A stretch of 64,000 bases of DNA from Perilla frutescens. Lineage: Eukaryota > Streptophyta > Magnoliopsida > Lamiales > Lamiaceae. The notes beneath the pieces were generated by a model, which saw only the letters and a list, made by a program, of their open reading frames with translations, ran no database searches and had not been told where the DNA came from. The DNA lies in contig BRKX01000018.1 of NCBI GenBank assembly GCA_026008535.1, positions 44,695,588 through 44,759,587 on the forward strand, read 5' to 3'. Below, in pieces: positions 19,572 to 32,228 of the stretch (position 1 is its first letter; each line of letters starts with the position of its first letter). Position numbers and translations under genes: made by a program.

Positions 19572-19835
19572 AGATATAATTTGGTGGATAATTGTGATCA
19601 ATTTCCAAATATTATCTTATAGTAATTTTTGAAATTACTAAGATATACTTTGGTAGAAAATTTTAATTAATTTCCAAAGTTAATCTTAAGGATAAATTCG
19701 AATATGTTAAGATTTTATTTGGTAGATAATTATGGCTAATTTCCAAATATGAGATCTTATGGATCTATTCAAAATTTAGTTGATTTAATTTGGTGGATAA
19801 TTATTAATTAATTTCCAAATAAATCAAGTATTGAT
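19572..19835 (+). repeat. Four degenerate 69-71-bp tandem repeats
   Basis: Repeats start near 19572, 19641, 19710 and 19781. Each begins AGATATAATTTGG (or a variant), then GGATAATT and AATTTCCAAAT, with a variable second half. Still more diverged units may precede it (GTAATATAATTTGGATGG near 19409). They lie in the leader region of a retroelement remnant. Confidence 0.8.
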
Positions 19836-20060
19836 TTTCGAAAATCTTTAATTTAATTAAAGAGGTAATTTTCGAAAATTATGCATGCATAGATACCATG
19901 TGCTATTTTATGGATAACATTTAATTATGATAGTTGTATCTGTAGATGGTATTTTTTGCAGGTGAAACCAACTATCGTGGCTTTTAATTTTATGTTGAAT
20001 GTGATGTTTACTTTATGGTGAAAAAAACTCTAACTCATGTAGGAGAAACAATAGACTGCC

Positions 20061-20284
20061 TTTTTTTTTTAAGGACAACAACTTAGGCCGATTTGAAAAA
20101 GAGGACAAATTTATTACGGGCTGAAATATAAGGACATTAACATTTAAGTGTTGCGTACGTAGTTCGTTCGGGCTGAAAATTGGCCTACGAATGCAATACT
20201 TAAATGTTAATATCCTTAAATTTCAGCCCGCAATAAATTTGTCCTCTTTTCTAAATCGGCCTAAGTTGTTGTCCTTAAAAAAAA
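20061..20284. mobile_element. Foldback MITE-like hairpin, 224 bp
   Basis: Two arms of about 100 bp are near-perfect inverted copies: AAGGACAACAACTTAGGCCG on the left and its complement ending GTTGTCCTT on the right, with a loop of about 20 bp. AAAAAAACTCTAACT occurs on both sides (about 20024 and 20279) and may include a target duplication. No coding potential. A transcript would make a long double-stranded RNA. The preceding 220 bp show nothing else recognised. Confidence 0.75.
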
Positions 20285-20868
20285 CTCTAACTTTATATAT
20301 TAATATAATTATCCGTTTCAAAATATCTGTTCATTAATAATCACAATCTTCACTATTACTAAATCCAAAAGCCAACTTGTAAATAAGTTGTAACCACTTG
20401 ATTTTATCTACTGTATAGTTGGCCATGTGAGAGTTAGGTAGTGGAGTGAGATGTGTAGCGAAGGTACATTAATTAGGCAGATGGTGAATTATTGATGGAT
20501 TAATATTTTCAAATTTCAATCCGATCATGATGGGGGAATTAAGAGTAAGTAGTGAGATTATTGAGATGGGGTGATTAATTAGGCTGATGTTCGGTGGAGT
20601 GGGGATTGAGATGGATGGATTATATTAGGTATAAATTAATTAGCAATACCGAATATGTTAGTTATGTTTATGTATTGCATTGCTACTCTCTTTTGTTTTG
20701 TTATTTCATGCATGCATTAATAAATGAAGTTTATTGAAAATTAATTTATAAATTATTATATGAAAAAGAATGGTGATACATGCATGATCTCGGGAGGAGT
20801 CTTATATTATTCAAATTTGAGAAATTTATAGCTAACCTACCTTTCGGATCATAAATCATTTTTTTGTT
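20285..20868 (+). other. Region resembling the esterase upstream sequence (orphan copy)
   Basis: Around 20430-20760 words such as GGGGAATTAAGAGTAAGT, GAGATGGGGTGATTA, CTACTCTC, TTTTGTTATTTCATGCATGC and TGCATTAAT match, in diverged form and shuffled order, the stretch 690-960 upstream of the esterase. No esterase exon follows it; the next unit's MITE does. It is likely a leftover from a former esterase duplicate. Equivalents: 41147-41730 and 62009-62592. Confidence 0.5.
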
Positions 20869-20887
20869 TTGTGTAGTTAAACACTAA

Positions 20888-21522
20888 GAGCTTCTCCAAG
20901 AGGCTCTGTAAACAGCAGATGTGGAGTGAATAACCAAAATTCCTTTCTCCAACAGACGCTTCACAGCTCGGTAGATTTAGCGGAGGTGAACGGTACCCCG
21001 GTTGATTAACCGAGGTACTGTTCATCTCGGTACCTTTTTCTTTTTTTTTTCTTTTTTTTGTTTTTTGTTTTTCATAATACAAATTAATTTATTTTGCGTA
21101 TTTTTTTTATTTTCTATTAGATTTCTTCAATTGTTTGAAAATTATTTTATACATTAATTAAGTAAATGCTATTACATTAATTTAAAAATCTAACTAAACA
21201 CAAAATACATAATTAATAAAAATAGAATTACATAAACATTTAACAATACAAAGCCACAAATATATTAATAATCGATACAAAGCAACAATATATTACAATA
21301 AACAATACAAATGCATAATTAATATATATATATATAATCATATTTAATTAAATAATTCGATAAAAAAATTAAATTAATAGTAAAGAGTATAAAAAGGGAA
21401 TATTCTATTGTAGGGTGAAATGTAGAGTGATGCTGTTGGAGATGAAAATTGAAAATCTGTAACTTTAACTGTAGTGTAGTGTAGAGTTAACTGTATTCTG
21501 GTGAAAACTGTTGGAGATGGCC
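20888..21522 (+). mobile_element. Harbinger-like MITE (unit 2)
   Basis: Same ends and TAA flanks as 20-658, but four bases shorter because the internal TA microsatellite has seven repeats instead of nine. Confidence 0.6.
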
Positions 21523-22039
21523 TAATTGTTTATGTCAAAAACAAAAACAAAACAAAATAAAAATCGAGTAGTGGGATTGAGATATGGGGTGATTAGGTAG
21601 AAATATAATTAGGCAAGAGTACGAATGTTAGGCTTGAATGTTCTATAATTGTAATTCATTTCTACTCTCCTCTATTTTGCTATTGCATGCATTAATTGAT
21701 ATTGTTCTTCATTTTGAAGAAATAATGGCCGAATCAAGAATTATACTTTTAAATTATCAACCCATCCTTCAATCCCAGATTGGGGAATTTAGAGTAAGTG
21801 GGATTGATTAAGGCGATCGATGCATGCCAAATGTTTAAGCGGTGTGGATTGATTACGCAGATGTGGGAGGTTATTACACGGTAGCGAAGTGGTGGTGAAA
21901 GTGGCGGAGCAGCTATATATGCCTATAAATATAACATCAAACTCCGCCGTCATTCCACATCGATCCACTGATCCACCTCAATCATCTAAATCAAAATATC
22001 CCTTTCCTTTCTATCTAGCTTTCATCATATCGTTTCAAA

Positions 22040-22933
22040 ATGCAGCTGCAGCCAATATTCCTGCAGTTTCTGGTTCTTCTTTCATCTTCCACCACCCCTT
22101 TGGTGGTGCTGTCACAGTCACAGACCACCACCGCCGCCGCCAAAAGCGTATTCATTTTGGCGGGGCAAAGTAACATGGTGGGTATGGGTGGGGTAACAAA
22201 CGGCATATGGGACGGAGTAGTTCCTCCCGAGTGCCAACCCAATCCGTTAATTCTCCGTCTCAACGAGGACTTGGGGTTGAAGTGGGAGGAGGCCCGTGAG
22301 CCTCTCCACAAACTTTCTACCAACGACGGTTATGATATCTACGACGGGATAGGCCCCCGGCATGCCATTCGCGAACTCCCTGTTGAAAAGGGATCCGGCC
22401 ATCGGCACCATCGGGTTGGTGCCCTGCGCGAAATTAGGGTCGCCAATCAGCTGGTGGAGCCGAGATTCCCCCAACTACAGCAGAATGCTGAGGCGGGCTC
22501 GGGCCGCCGTGAATGAGGGGGGCAGTCTTCGGGCCTTCCTATGGTATCAAGGGGAGTCCGACACCAAGAACATATCCAACGTGGAGGCATACCCGCGCCG
22601 GTTTGTGGAGCTGTTCAACAACGTTCGTGCCGATCTGCAGTCGCCTTCATTGCAGATCATTCAAGTGAGTAGTTCATCATTTGTTGATATATATATAATG
22701 AGTTTGAGTGATGAATTAAGATTTTGTTTGTGCAGGTGGCCTTGGCATCAGGCTTCAATGACAATTTTCAAGAAAGAATAAGGGAAGTTCAGTTGCAGAC
22801 AGAGCTTCTTCCCAATGTGAAATGCGTCGATGCCGGCGGACTCCCACTCATTGAGCCTGATAAGCTGCATCTCACTACTGAGTCGCAAGTCAAGCTTGGA
22901 ACGCTGCTAGCCGATGCATTCCTCCATGCATAA
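22040..22933 (+). pseudogene. SASA/DUF303 esterase with +1 frameshift (unit 2)
   Basis: Exon 1 22040-22664, intron 22665-22735, exon 2 22736-22933. The five-C frameshift is at 22354-22358, as in unit 1. I saw no other change. Confidence 0.85.
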
Positions 22934-23935
22934 ATTTATGTCCTTCATTTCTTTCTTAACTATATTATTGTAGGGGTGACAATTCATAGGTTATAATTCG
23001 ATCGCCTAATTTATATATGTTGTATGAAGTTGTCTTTCTTATTATTTTATGTTACTCTCTCTATATCTTATTAATTTCTAATTGGAAAAAGTTGTTAACT
23101 TTGATATTATTTTAATACATTAAAAATTAAAATGTGATCACTATGTACCTATACTCCATCATGGAAAGCTAGATGGAACTCACTTTTAATTAGGAAACAC
23201 CCATCAATACATATACGAATTATGGGCAAGCATGAGGGCGATCAATTTTGAACTTACATCGTCTCATTTTGTGTTATTTTCTAACTCTTTCTTCTATATT
23301 TCATGAGTGTTTGACATCGACTAGTGCCGGTGTTCCAAAAGTAATTATTTTTCATTATGGTTGTAAGACACTAGATATAGAAATATCAATTCTTATTCTC
23401 TTGCTCCAGTTACCATTTGCAAAATTTCTAAAATGAACGTAAGGAATTAGGATAACCTCCCCCCCCAAAAAAAAATAAAATAAAATCATGACCGTCCTTG
23501 AGTGTCATTCTTTTGGGAAGCTTGTGTTGAGGTGGTTAGTATTTTTGTTATCGATCTTTGGAGCATTTGGAAGTGGTTCTTCACTAATTGTAATATAATA
23601 CTATATGTAGGTAGGAGGGACAAATTAAACAGACAATTCTTATAATAATATTATATCTTATAGTTTTTGTTTAATGGCATGCATGTCATGTGTTATTTGT
23701 TGTATCAACCTAGCTAACCTTTGTTATTTTATGGTTGCTCCTTAATATGAGACAAATATTAATTTCGATAGATCATATATAAGTAATTAAGAAATTAAAT
23801 GTTCATGCATGTTTGCTCGATGTGTATTAATTATATGAAGTGGGGATGAATATATGCATGGGAGTTAATGACCCAATTAACATACAAATGTAATTAAGAG
23901 AAAAATAAATTATTATTTAATTTAATTTGTGATGT

Positions 23936-24298
23936 TTATTGTGGCGGCGATCCATCATCTACGAGTATAGCACAATGCCTATAAACAAGTTGAAGCTTAT
24001 CAACTACACTTTGATTGTTCTTGCAATTGACGTTGTCGTCAAAAATGACTCTTGAGTCCTTGCAATCTTGTGAGAAGTGGGTAATAAAATCAAAGCAACA
24101 CTGAGCTGACACACCAATTCGAACATCAACTCCTTGACATAGAAGATCGTTAATTTTATCTTTACACTCCACACCCAAACCCTCCTGCAGACAACCTTTT
24201 TTGGGATCATTTATTGAATATTCACTAATTTTGGATCCGTTAAGGATCGCCATACTCATTATGAGGGTTGTCACCATCATCTCAAATTTCAAAACCAT
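23936..24298 (-). CDS. Small secreted cysteine-rich protein (unit 2)
   Basis: Protein identical to that at 3072-3434. The Pro codon of NDPKK is CCC here (G at 24203 on the plus strand) instead of CCA. Confidence 0.6.
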   Translation of the reverse strand: MVLKFEMMVTTLIMSMAILNGSKISEYSINDPKKGCLQEGLGVECKDKINDLLCQGVDVRIGVSAQCCFDFITHFSQDCKDSRVIFDDNVNCKNNQSVVDKLQLVYRHCAILVDDGSPPQ

Positions 24299-25173
24299 GT
24301 TAATTAATTCAAAGAAACAGCTCGCTCGCTTCGATATTTGTTCTGATTTAATTTGGAGTAGTTTGTTATTTGCAATAATATATATAATTGCATTGTTTCG
24401 CTACTAGTGTTTATTTTTATAATAGAGATTGACTAGCTTGGTTGGTTTAAATTTATATAGGAGTTACCACTCAATTTAATTATCCATTAAAACTTAATTT
24501 AGGAGTTATAGAATGCCTCACATTTAATAAATAGTTTCTACTTTCTAGGACATGAAAAATTAAAGGGAAACGTGCAGTACTTATTTCCCAATATTATGGA
24601 CATTATTCTCATCCGTGGATTTATTTTATTTTGGTTAGAACTCCAATTAAGTTGTATGACTACGAGGGAAAAAGTATATAATAAAATAATACTTTTATTT
24701 TAACTAGTACAGATAACGAGCGTTGCACATGTAGCCTATCATTAAACACCATAAAATCTTTAAAATCTGTAATATTAATAAATATTAATGGATAATTTTA
24801 GCAAAATATTATAATTATGCATAAATAATTTTGTATAGCATGGTAAATTGAAAATTATATAAATTATTTGGGCATTCACATCAATAGTTGCATTTAAATT
24901 ATATTTGTCAGAAATTTTATCTAAGATTTTGAAAGTGGTACAATATATATTAGAAATAGTTGATATTTACTTTGTACAATTAATTTTACGTGTGATTTTA
25001 TAGAGGTTATGAATATGATAAAAAAATTTGTGATATGTTTATAGTTATATTACTAATAAAGGAAAAAAATTCAAGTAACTAGTGCCTCAATAATTACACA
25101 GGATTGAATGACATGGATCTTTCTCGTTATTTTATGTTACTCTCTCTACATCTTGTTAATTCCTAGTCATAAC

Positions 25174-28100
25174 CAGGGGCGGAACTACATGGGGGCTAGG
25201 GGGGGCTGTAGCCCCCCCCAACTATTTTTTTTTTTTTTTTTAACTATTAGTTTTATTTTTTTCAATGATAGCCCCCTTAGCAGTTGTTGGAGAAAAAGGC
25301 GAGGGGGCTAAGAGGAAGAAGAAGAAGGAGATGGAGATGGGATGTGGCTGTGTGGAGTTGCAGTTGCAGTTGCAGGCTTGTAGCATCAAAGAAGAAGAAG
25401 ATGAACGATGGTGGGTCATGGGATGGGAGTCATTAGTTAATAGTTAATATATTAATAATAGATAGATAGATAGGGTCTAGATGTCTGGTGGTCTAGGAAC
25501 CTATAAATTTATGATGGAAATAATATCTATTGTCAAATTAAAGTGTCAAACACTCAACCAAATTTAATAAAAGTGTTGTTTCAAAAACACACTTTAAAAA
25601 AAACGAAAGCACAATTTAATTGAATTAAAGAGCCAAGTTCTCAAACCTAAACCAATTACTTAAAAAAAATTGAGAGAACGACCGAGAGCCGAGAGGCGAG
25701 GAAGCTGTTTTCTTTCTCTCATTTTTCTTTTCAGTAGCAGTCTCGCATATAACAGAGGTAATTTTTTTAAAATTTACTTTTAAATACTAAATATTTTGTT
25801 ATTTTTGAAATTATGTTTCATGATTTTTAGTCTTTTTCTTTGGTATTATTTGAGGTTAGTCGTTTAAAATTGTTAAGTTTCATGTTTATATAGTTATATT
25901 TGTAGATTATTAAATCAATTGTGGTGTGGGTCAGTGGGTATTTAGTTGAATTCAATTTATATGTATTTATTTTTAACTTGGAATGAAATTAGGGTTTAAG
26001 ATTTGGGTTTGAATTAGGATCTTGGAGTAGTTGAAATTGGGCAGTTAATTATTATGACTTATGAATTGAAACTGTGAATTATCATTAAATTTCATTATTT
26101 GAATCAATTTGTTTTGAATTTTTAATTTATGTAGAATATGGAGCGATTTTTAAAAAGATATCGTAGTGGTCCATCTTCTTCATCTTCCAATGAACCCGAT
26201 GCTAATGTTTCTGTGGAAAATCAATCTCGGATAGAAGTAGAATTGAACTTAAATGAGATTGTTAGTGATCCGGGATTACGAAAACCAATTGAGGAGTTTG
26301 ATATTGCCATTCGAGATCAAGTACGTAGGGAGTATTTGACAAGGGGGCCTTGTCAACCAATGGATCATAAGTATCCGAAAATAATAGACGGCAAGCAGAC
26401 AAGATGTTTTAGAAAGGATTGGTATACAGATTTTGTTTGGTTGGAGTATAGCATATCAAAAGATGCTGCCTTTTGTTTTTGGTGTTATCTTTTCAAACAA
26501 AAAAATAAAGGAGGTCGATATGCAGAGGATGCCTTTATAAAATCGGGATTCAATAATTGGAAAAAAGCAATAGATAAATTTAAGGATCATGTTGGAGCTG
26601 TAAACAGTTGTCACAATAATGCTAGAATAAAGTTTGAGTCTTTTAAAGATCAAAGGCATAGTGTGGCAAATATGTTCCGTTCAAATAGTCATGAAATGGA
26701 TATTGCTTATCGCACTCGTTTGACGGCTGTATTGGATGTAACTCGTTTTCTTTTAAAGCAAGGATTGCCTTTTCGTGGACATGATGAGTCAGCCAGTTCT
26801 TTAAATAGAGGCAATTTTCTAGAATTGGTTGAATGGTATAGTCAACGAAATGAAAACATTTTCAAAGTTTTGGGTCAAAATGCTCCTGCAAATAATCAAA
26901 TGACTTCCCCAAAAATTCAGAAAGAATTAGCACATGCATGTGCTTCCGAGATCACACTTGCCATAATCAATGATATTGGGGATAGAGTTTTTACTCTTTT
27001 GGTTGATGAGGCTCGGGATAGTTCAATGAAAGAGCAAATGGGAGTTGTTTTAAGATATGTTAACAAAGAAGGATATGTGATTGAGAGATTTCTTGCAATT
27101 GTGCATGTGACTGACACAAGGTCTCAATCCTTAAAAGATGCTATTGATGCTCTATTTTCACATCATAATCTATCATTATCCAAAATCAGAGGTCAAGGAT
27201 ATGACAGGGCTTCTAATATGCGGGGCGAGTTCAATGGGTTAAAATCTTTAATATTGCAAGAAAATCCTCATGCCATGTATGTTCATTGTTTCTCTCATCA
27301 ACTTCAATTGATTGTTGTTGCTGTTGCTAAGGGAATCAGAGGTGTGAAAGACCTTTTTAGCTATGTTTCCATGATTGTGAATACGGTAGGAGCATCATGT
27401 AAAAGGAAAGATGAGCTACGGCAGATAGAACATGACAGGATAGTTAGTGAACTTGATAGTGGAGAAAGGCAAAGTGGAAGAGGAAGAAACCAAGAAACCA
27501 ATTTGGTAAGGCCTGGAGATACTCGATGGGGTTCGCATTACTTTACATTACTTCGACTATGTAAAATGTGGACTTCAGTGGAGCAAGTGTTGCAAAATGT
27601 ACGAGATGATGCTACTTCTTCTGAAAACAGAATGACTGCTGAAGGTTTGATTGAAAAAATGGATACTTATGAGTTTGTTTTTCTGTTGCACTTGATGAAA
27701 TATATATTGGGAATCACACATGACTTGTCTCTTGCTTTGCAACAAAAGGATCAAAATATTATTCAAGCCATGTCATTGATCAAAAGTGTGAAATGTCAAT
27801 TGCAAAGTTTTAGGGAAGATGGGTGGGAGATCATTTTGAAAGAAGTGAACAGATTTTGTGAAGTGAATAATATCTCTGTGATTGATATGGAAGATAGTAT
27901 AACAAAGCGTGGTCATAAAAGATACGAAGGTCAAGTCATCACAAATTTACATTATTATCGGGTTGATATATTTTATCAGGTATTTTTAATAAATTTGAAG
28001 TATTTTGATTAATTTTGTTATGAAATAAATAAATTCTTCATTAATGTTATCATGATTTTAATCCCTGCAGGTTGTTGATCTAACTATACAAGAGATGAAT

Positions 28101-28823
28101 AATCGATTTTCAGAGGTTAGTACAGAAGTACTAGGTTGCATATCATGTCTTGATCCAAGAAATTCTTTTGCTCAATTCAACATTGATCGACTGACGAGAC
28201 TTGCTGATTTATATCCTGAGGACTTCTCACAAAGTGATTGTTTATATCTTCCTCAACAACTTAGCAATTTCATTGCTAATGTTCGGTATGATTCTCAATT
28301 TTCTACAATTACCAATTTGGGAAGTCTTGCTCGGGAAATGGTTAGAACTGGTAAACATACAGTTTTTCCATTAGTTTATCGTATGATTGAGTTGGCATTA
28401 GTTTTACCTGTTGCTACTGCTTCTGTTGAAAGAGCTTTTTCTGCAATGAAAATTATCAAGACTGATTTGCGTAATCGAATGGGAGATGAGTGGATGAATG
28501 ATAGTCTGGTTGTTTACATTGAGAATGATATTTTTTCAAGAATTGGTAATGAGCAGATATTGCAGCGCTTCCAATCGATGGACACACGCAGATATCAGTT
28601 GCCACCACTTTCTCAAACGACCACATCTATTACATCACCAAGTGTCAATTTTTAGATTAGTTTTAGTGTATGAAATATTTAAACATTTGTATTGATATTA
28701 AAATTGTGTTTTTTCATGTCATAATGCTTTGTAATTAAGTATATAATTATTTGACCGTGTGAAAAAAATATATACAATAAGTATAATAGCCCCCCTAGAA
28801 AAAAAATCCTGGTTCCGCCACTG
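25174..28823 (+). mobile_element. Complete hAT transposon (unit 2)
   Basis: Same ends as 4310-7960; GTCATAAC at 25166-25173 and 28824-28831. One T shorter in the poly-T tract near 25225. Confidence 0.95.
26138..28655 (+). CDS. hAT transposase, 808 aa (unit 2)
   Basis: Exon 1 26138-27979, exon 2 28071-28655; protein identical to that of unit 1, open throughout, with the same Arg after the second Asp. Confidence 0.92.
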
Positions 28824-29442
28824 GTCATAACTCATTTAATTCTGATTAATGAAAAAGTTGTGAAATTTGATTATTTTAACACATTAAAAATTAAAATGTC
28901 ATCACTACGTACCTATACTCCATCATGGAAAGCTAGATGGAACGAACTTAATTAGGAAAAACACCCATCAATACATCTACGAATTATGGGCAAGCATGAG
29001 GGCGATCAATTTTGAACTTACATCGTCTCATTGTGTTATTTTCTAACTTTTTCTTCTTTATTTCATAAGTGTTTGACATGGACTAGCGCCGGTGTTCCCA
29101 AAGTAATTATTTTTCACTATGGTTAAAAAACACTAGATATAGAAATATCAATTCTTATTCATTTACTCCAATTACCATCTGCAAAATTTCAAATTTTTCT
29201 AAAATGAACGTTAGGAATTAGGATAACCTCCCCCACCCAAAAAAAAACCAAATAAAATCATGTATTCCACTTTTTCTGTGCCATTTGGTATCTCATTTGG
29301 ATTTTTATTAAATTTTCATCCATTTTTTATGTCTATTGCGCTTTGACCTCTAATGGTGCATAAGATGTACACACTAGAACCAACATAATCAAATAATCCT
29401 TAGTCTAGGAATGTTGTTGGGAAATTATTAGGAAAAACTATT

Positions 29443-29920
29443 AGCTCGTGGAGCCGAGATTCCCCCAACTATAGCAGAATGCTGAGGCGGGCTCGGCCGC
29501 CGTGAATGAGGAGGGCATTCTTCGGGCCTTCCTATTGTATCAAAGGGAGTCCGACACCAGGAACATATCCAATGTGGAGGCATACCCGCGCTGGTTGGTG
29601 GGGCTGTTCAACAACGTTCGTGCTTATCTGCAGTCGCCTTCAGTGTAGATCATTCAAGTGAGTAGTTGTAGTAGTAGTAGTGTATCTTCAATTCTTCATA
29701 ATTAATTGTTAATTAAATATTTGTGCAAGTGGCCTTGGCGTCACGCTTCAATGTTAATTTTACGGAAAGAATAAGAGAAGTGCAGTTGCAGACAGAGCTT
29801 CCCATTGTGACATGTGTTGATGCCGGCGGACTCCCGCTCAATACTGATAATGTGCATCTCACTACTGCATCGCAGGTCAAGCTCGGAACGATGCTTGCTG
29901 ACGCTTTCCTTCAAGATTAA
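29443..29920 (+). pseudogene. Truncated second esterase copy (unit 2)
   Basis: Carries the same missing 5' part, missing G, premature TAG and altered intron acceptor as 8580-9057. Confidence 0.88.
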
Positions 29921-29987
29921 ATTTAATTATCTTAATTTATTAACTATAATAATATTGTATATATGTAGGACTGTAGGAGTCACAAAC

Positions 29988-32228
29988 TGTTGAAGTGTTC
30001 ATATTTCAGCTCAAGCAATGCATGCACATGCAGATATTTTTCCACGTTAGCATGGGTTGCATGGATAATAATTTTCTTTTCACGGTGCAGGACCACATTG
30101 CAGGATCCGTCTCACACAGCTTGGGTTAATCTCGATCATCCAAATAAGCACCCAAGGAACGTGTAGCCTCACCGTTGGATTCTGGAAGATATTTTTAGTT
30201 AGATATTTTCCCGCTTTTGCTGCTCTCTCTATGATTAGTATAAATAAGAAACAAACACAGTTCTATTGTAATTTTTGTGATTTTGAGTGATCAAGGATTG
30301 TGATCAATTACACCAATTTGTATTAAGTGTTTTTTCAATAAATAAAATAATGATACTTTCCTTCCATTTCTTTTCAATTTCTTCATGGTACCAAAGCCAA
30401 TATCTTCAGAATCGGTATTGATTTATTGATTGAAGTTGATTCACCGATTGTGAATCCATTTTTTTTCTGAGTGATTTCACCTATTAAATTGAGTGAGTAA
30501 ACTCTGTCGTCTTGGTGTTTGACAGAATGCTAAAGCAAAATCAAAGGATGCCATGGAACAAACTTGTTCTCAAAGAAAGAAGATTTCATGTAGCAAATGA
30601 TAAGGATGAAGAACAGGCTGGTAGCAGCCATAGATCGAATGTTCAGATGGCAAATGATGCAAATTGTGATCATTATGCTGCTCGTGATGATTATCACATG
30701 GAGATGACTGCTTATCGTGCTCAAAGCAATGATGTTTTACATCTACATGTGAATGACCATCCAGGTATGGTCCTCACTACGGATCTTCTTACAGAAAAAA
30801 AAAAAACTTTCATAGCTGGTCTAGGGAAATTAAATGTGGATTAGCTGCAAAGAATAAACTTGACTTTGTTGATGGTAGCTTATTAGAACCGCATATATCA
30901 ACTTCCTAGAGAATTGGCTACTTATGCACAAGGAACATAATCTTTTTTGTTGTATTATCATAATCTGCAAAGCTTATGGGATGACATAAACCTTCTAGTT
31001 CCTTGTCATGTATGTTCTTGTGGAGCAGTAGAGATAAATAAGAGAAATGAAGAGAATGAACGGTTAATGCAGTTTCTGATGGGTTTGAACGATTCCTATG
31101 AAGTAATTCGAAACCAGATTCTGATACTTGATCCTCTTCCTTCTGTGAGCAATGCCTATGCTATGGTATTACAGGTAGAAGAGCAAAAGGTTGTTTCTAC
31201 CTGTTATGCAGATGTAAATGATCAAAATGCATTATATACAAATCAAAGGAATAATGGAAAAAAGATATGAGGGTTATAGGAGGAAACTTAGCAAGGAGGA
31301 GAAATAGAAGTTAAAATATAGCCATTGTGGTGGCAATGGGTATGAAAAGAGTGACTGTTTTGAGTTGGTGGGAATCCCAGACTGGTACAAGCGATTTAAA
31401 AATGAGAAAAGAAGGAATAATAGAGCCAATTGTGTTGATAATGAAGATGCTCTAAGCCATAGGGATGGTGTTTCAAGCCAGTTAGGGGAGCCGCATCCAG
31501 ATGTGAATAAGCTCATCCAAGAAGAAGTAAGCAAGTATCTTAGAAACTATTTTAAGAATGCTAATGCAGGAGTTGGAAATTCAACAAATGCTGCAGCAAA
31601 TCTAGTTGATGCAGGTGATATCACTCAAGATGATTCCAATATGAGTTACTATGCCTTTGGCCTTTCACAAGATACTCAACAGACAGAGTGGATTGTTGAT
31701 TCTAGTGCAAGTATACATATGTGCTGCAACTCTGCCCTTATGCACAACATGAGGAAGCTTTCAGAACCACAGAAGATTTTCCTGCCCGATGGATCTAATT
31801 TGTTGGCAGATTATTGTGGAGAGGTTCAGTTGAATGATGATATTGTGCTACAAAATGTCTTGTATGCACCAACATTCACTCACAACTTGATTTCAGTTGG
31901 ACAGATGGCCAAAGACATTCAAGGAAAGGTGTTATTTCTACCTTCTCATTGCTTGACACAGAATCAAGCCAATGATCATATCCTGGGTATAGGGAAATTG
32001 AAAGACAGATTACATGTTTTCAAACATGTTGATTCAGAAAAGTTCTGTACTACACAGTGCAATAATGATATGTCTCTTCAACAATGGCATGAGTATTTAG
32101 GTCATCCTTCAGCTGGGAGTATGAGGCATGTGCCTCACCTCAAGAGATATTTCACAGATGCTGGTTTTAATGAATTTCATAGTTGTGAAATCTGTTATAG
32201 GGCTAAACAAAAAAGACAACCCTTTCCC
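29988..32228 (+). mobile_element. Decayed copia element (unit 2)
   Basis: Same LTR, gag and protease remnants and same lesions as 9125-11365. One private change, G at 31393, turns Gln into Arg just after the zinc-knuckle region. Confidence 0.85.

Larger units (their letters stand above)
1..20868 (+). repeat. Tandem macro-repeat, unit 1 (20,868 bp)
   Basis: First of three complete head-to-tail units. The first bases, TTGTGTAGTTAAACACTAAG, recur at 20869, 41731 and 62593, and every gene and transposon downstream recurs in the same order and strand. Unit 1 is 6 bp longer than units 2 and 3, through a longer (TA)n near 455-472, a longer (TG)n near 13213 and homopolymer runs. It carries its own bases at 3339 (T), 3677 (A), 12849 (C), 16779 (G) and 18817 (A), where units 2 and 3 agree on another base. 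The unit boundary follows the window start; the true duplication junction cannot be placed. Confidence 0.98.
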
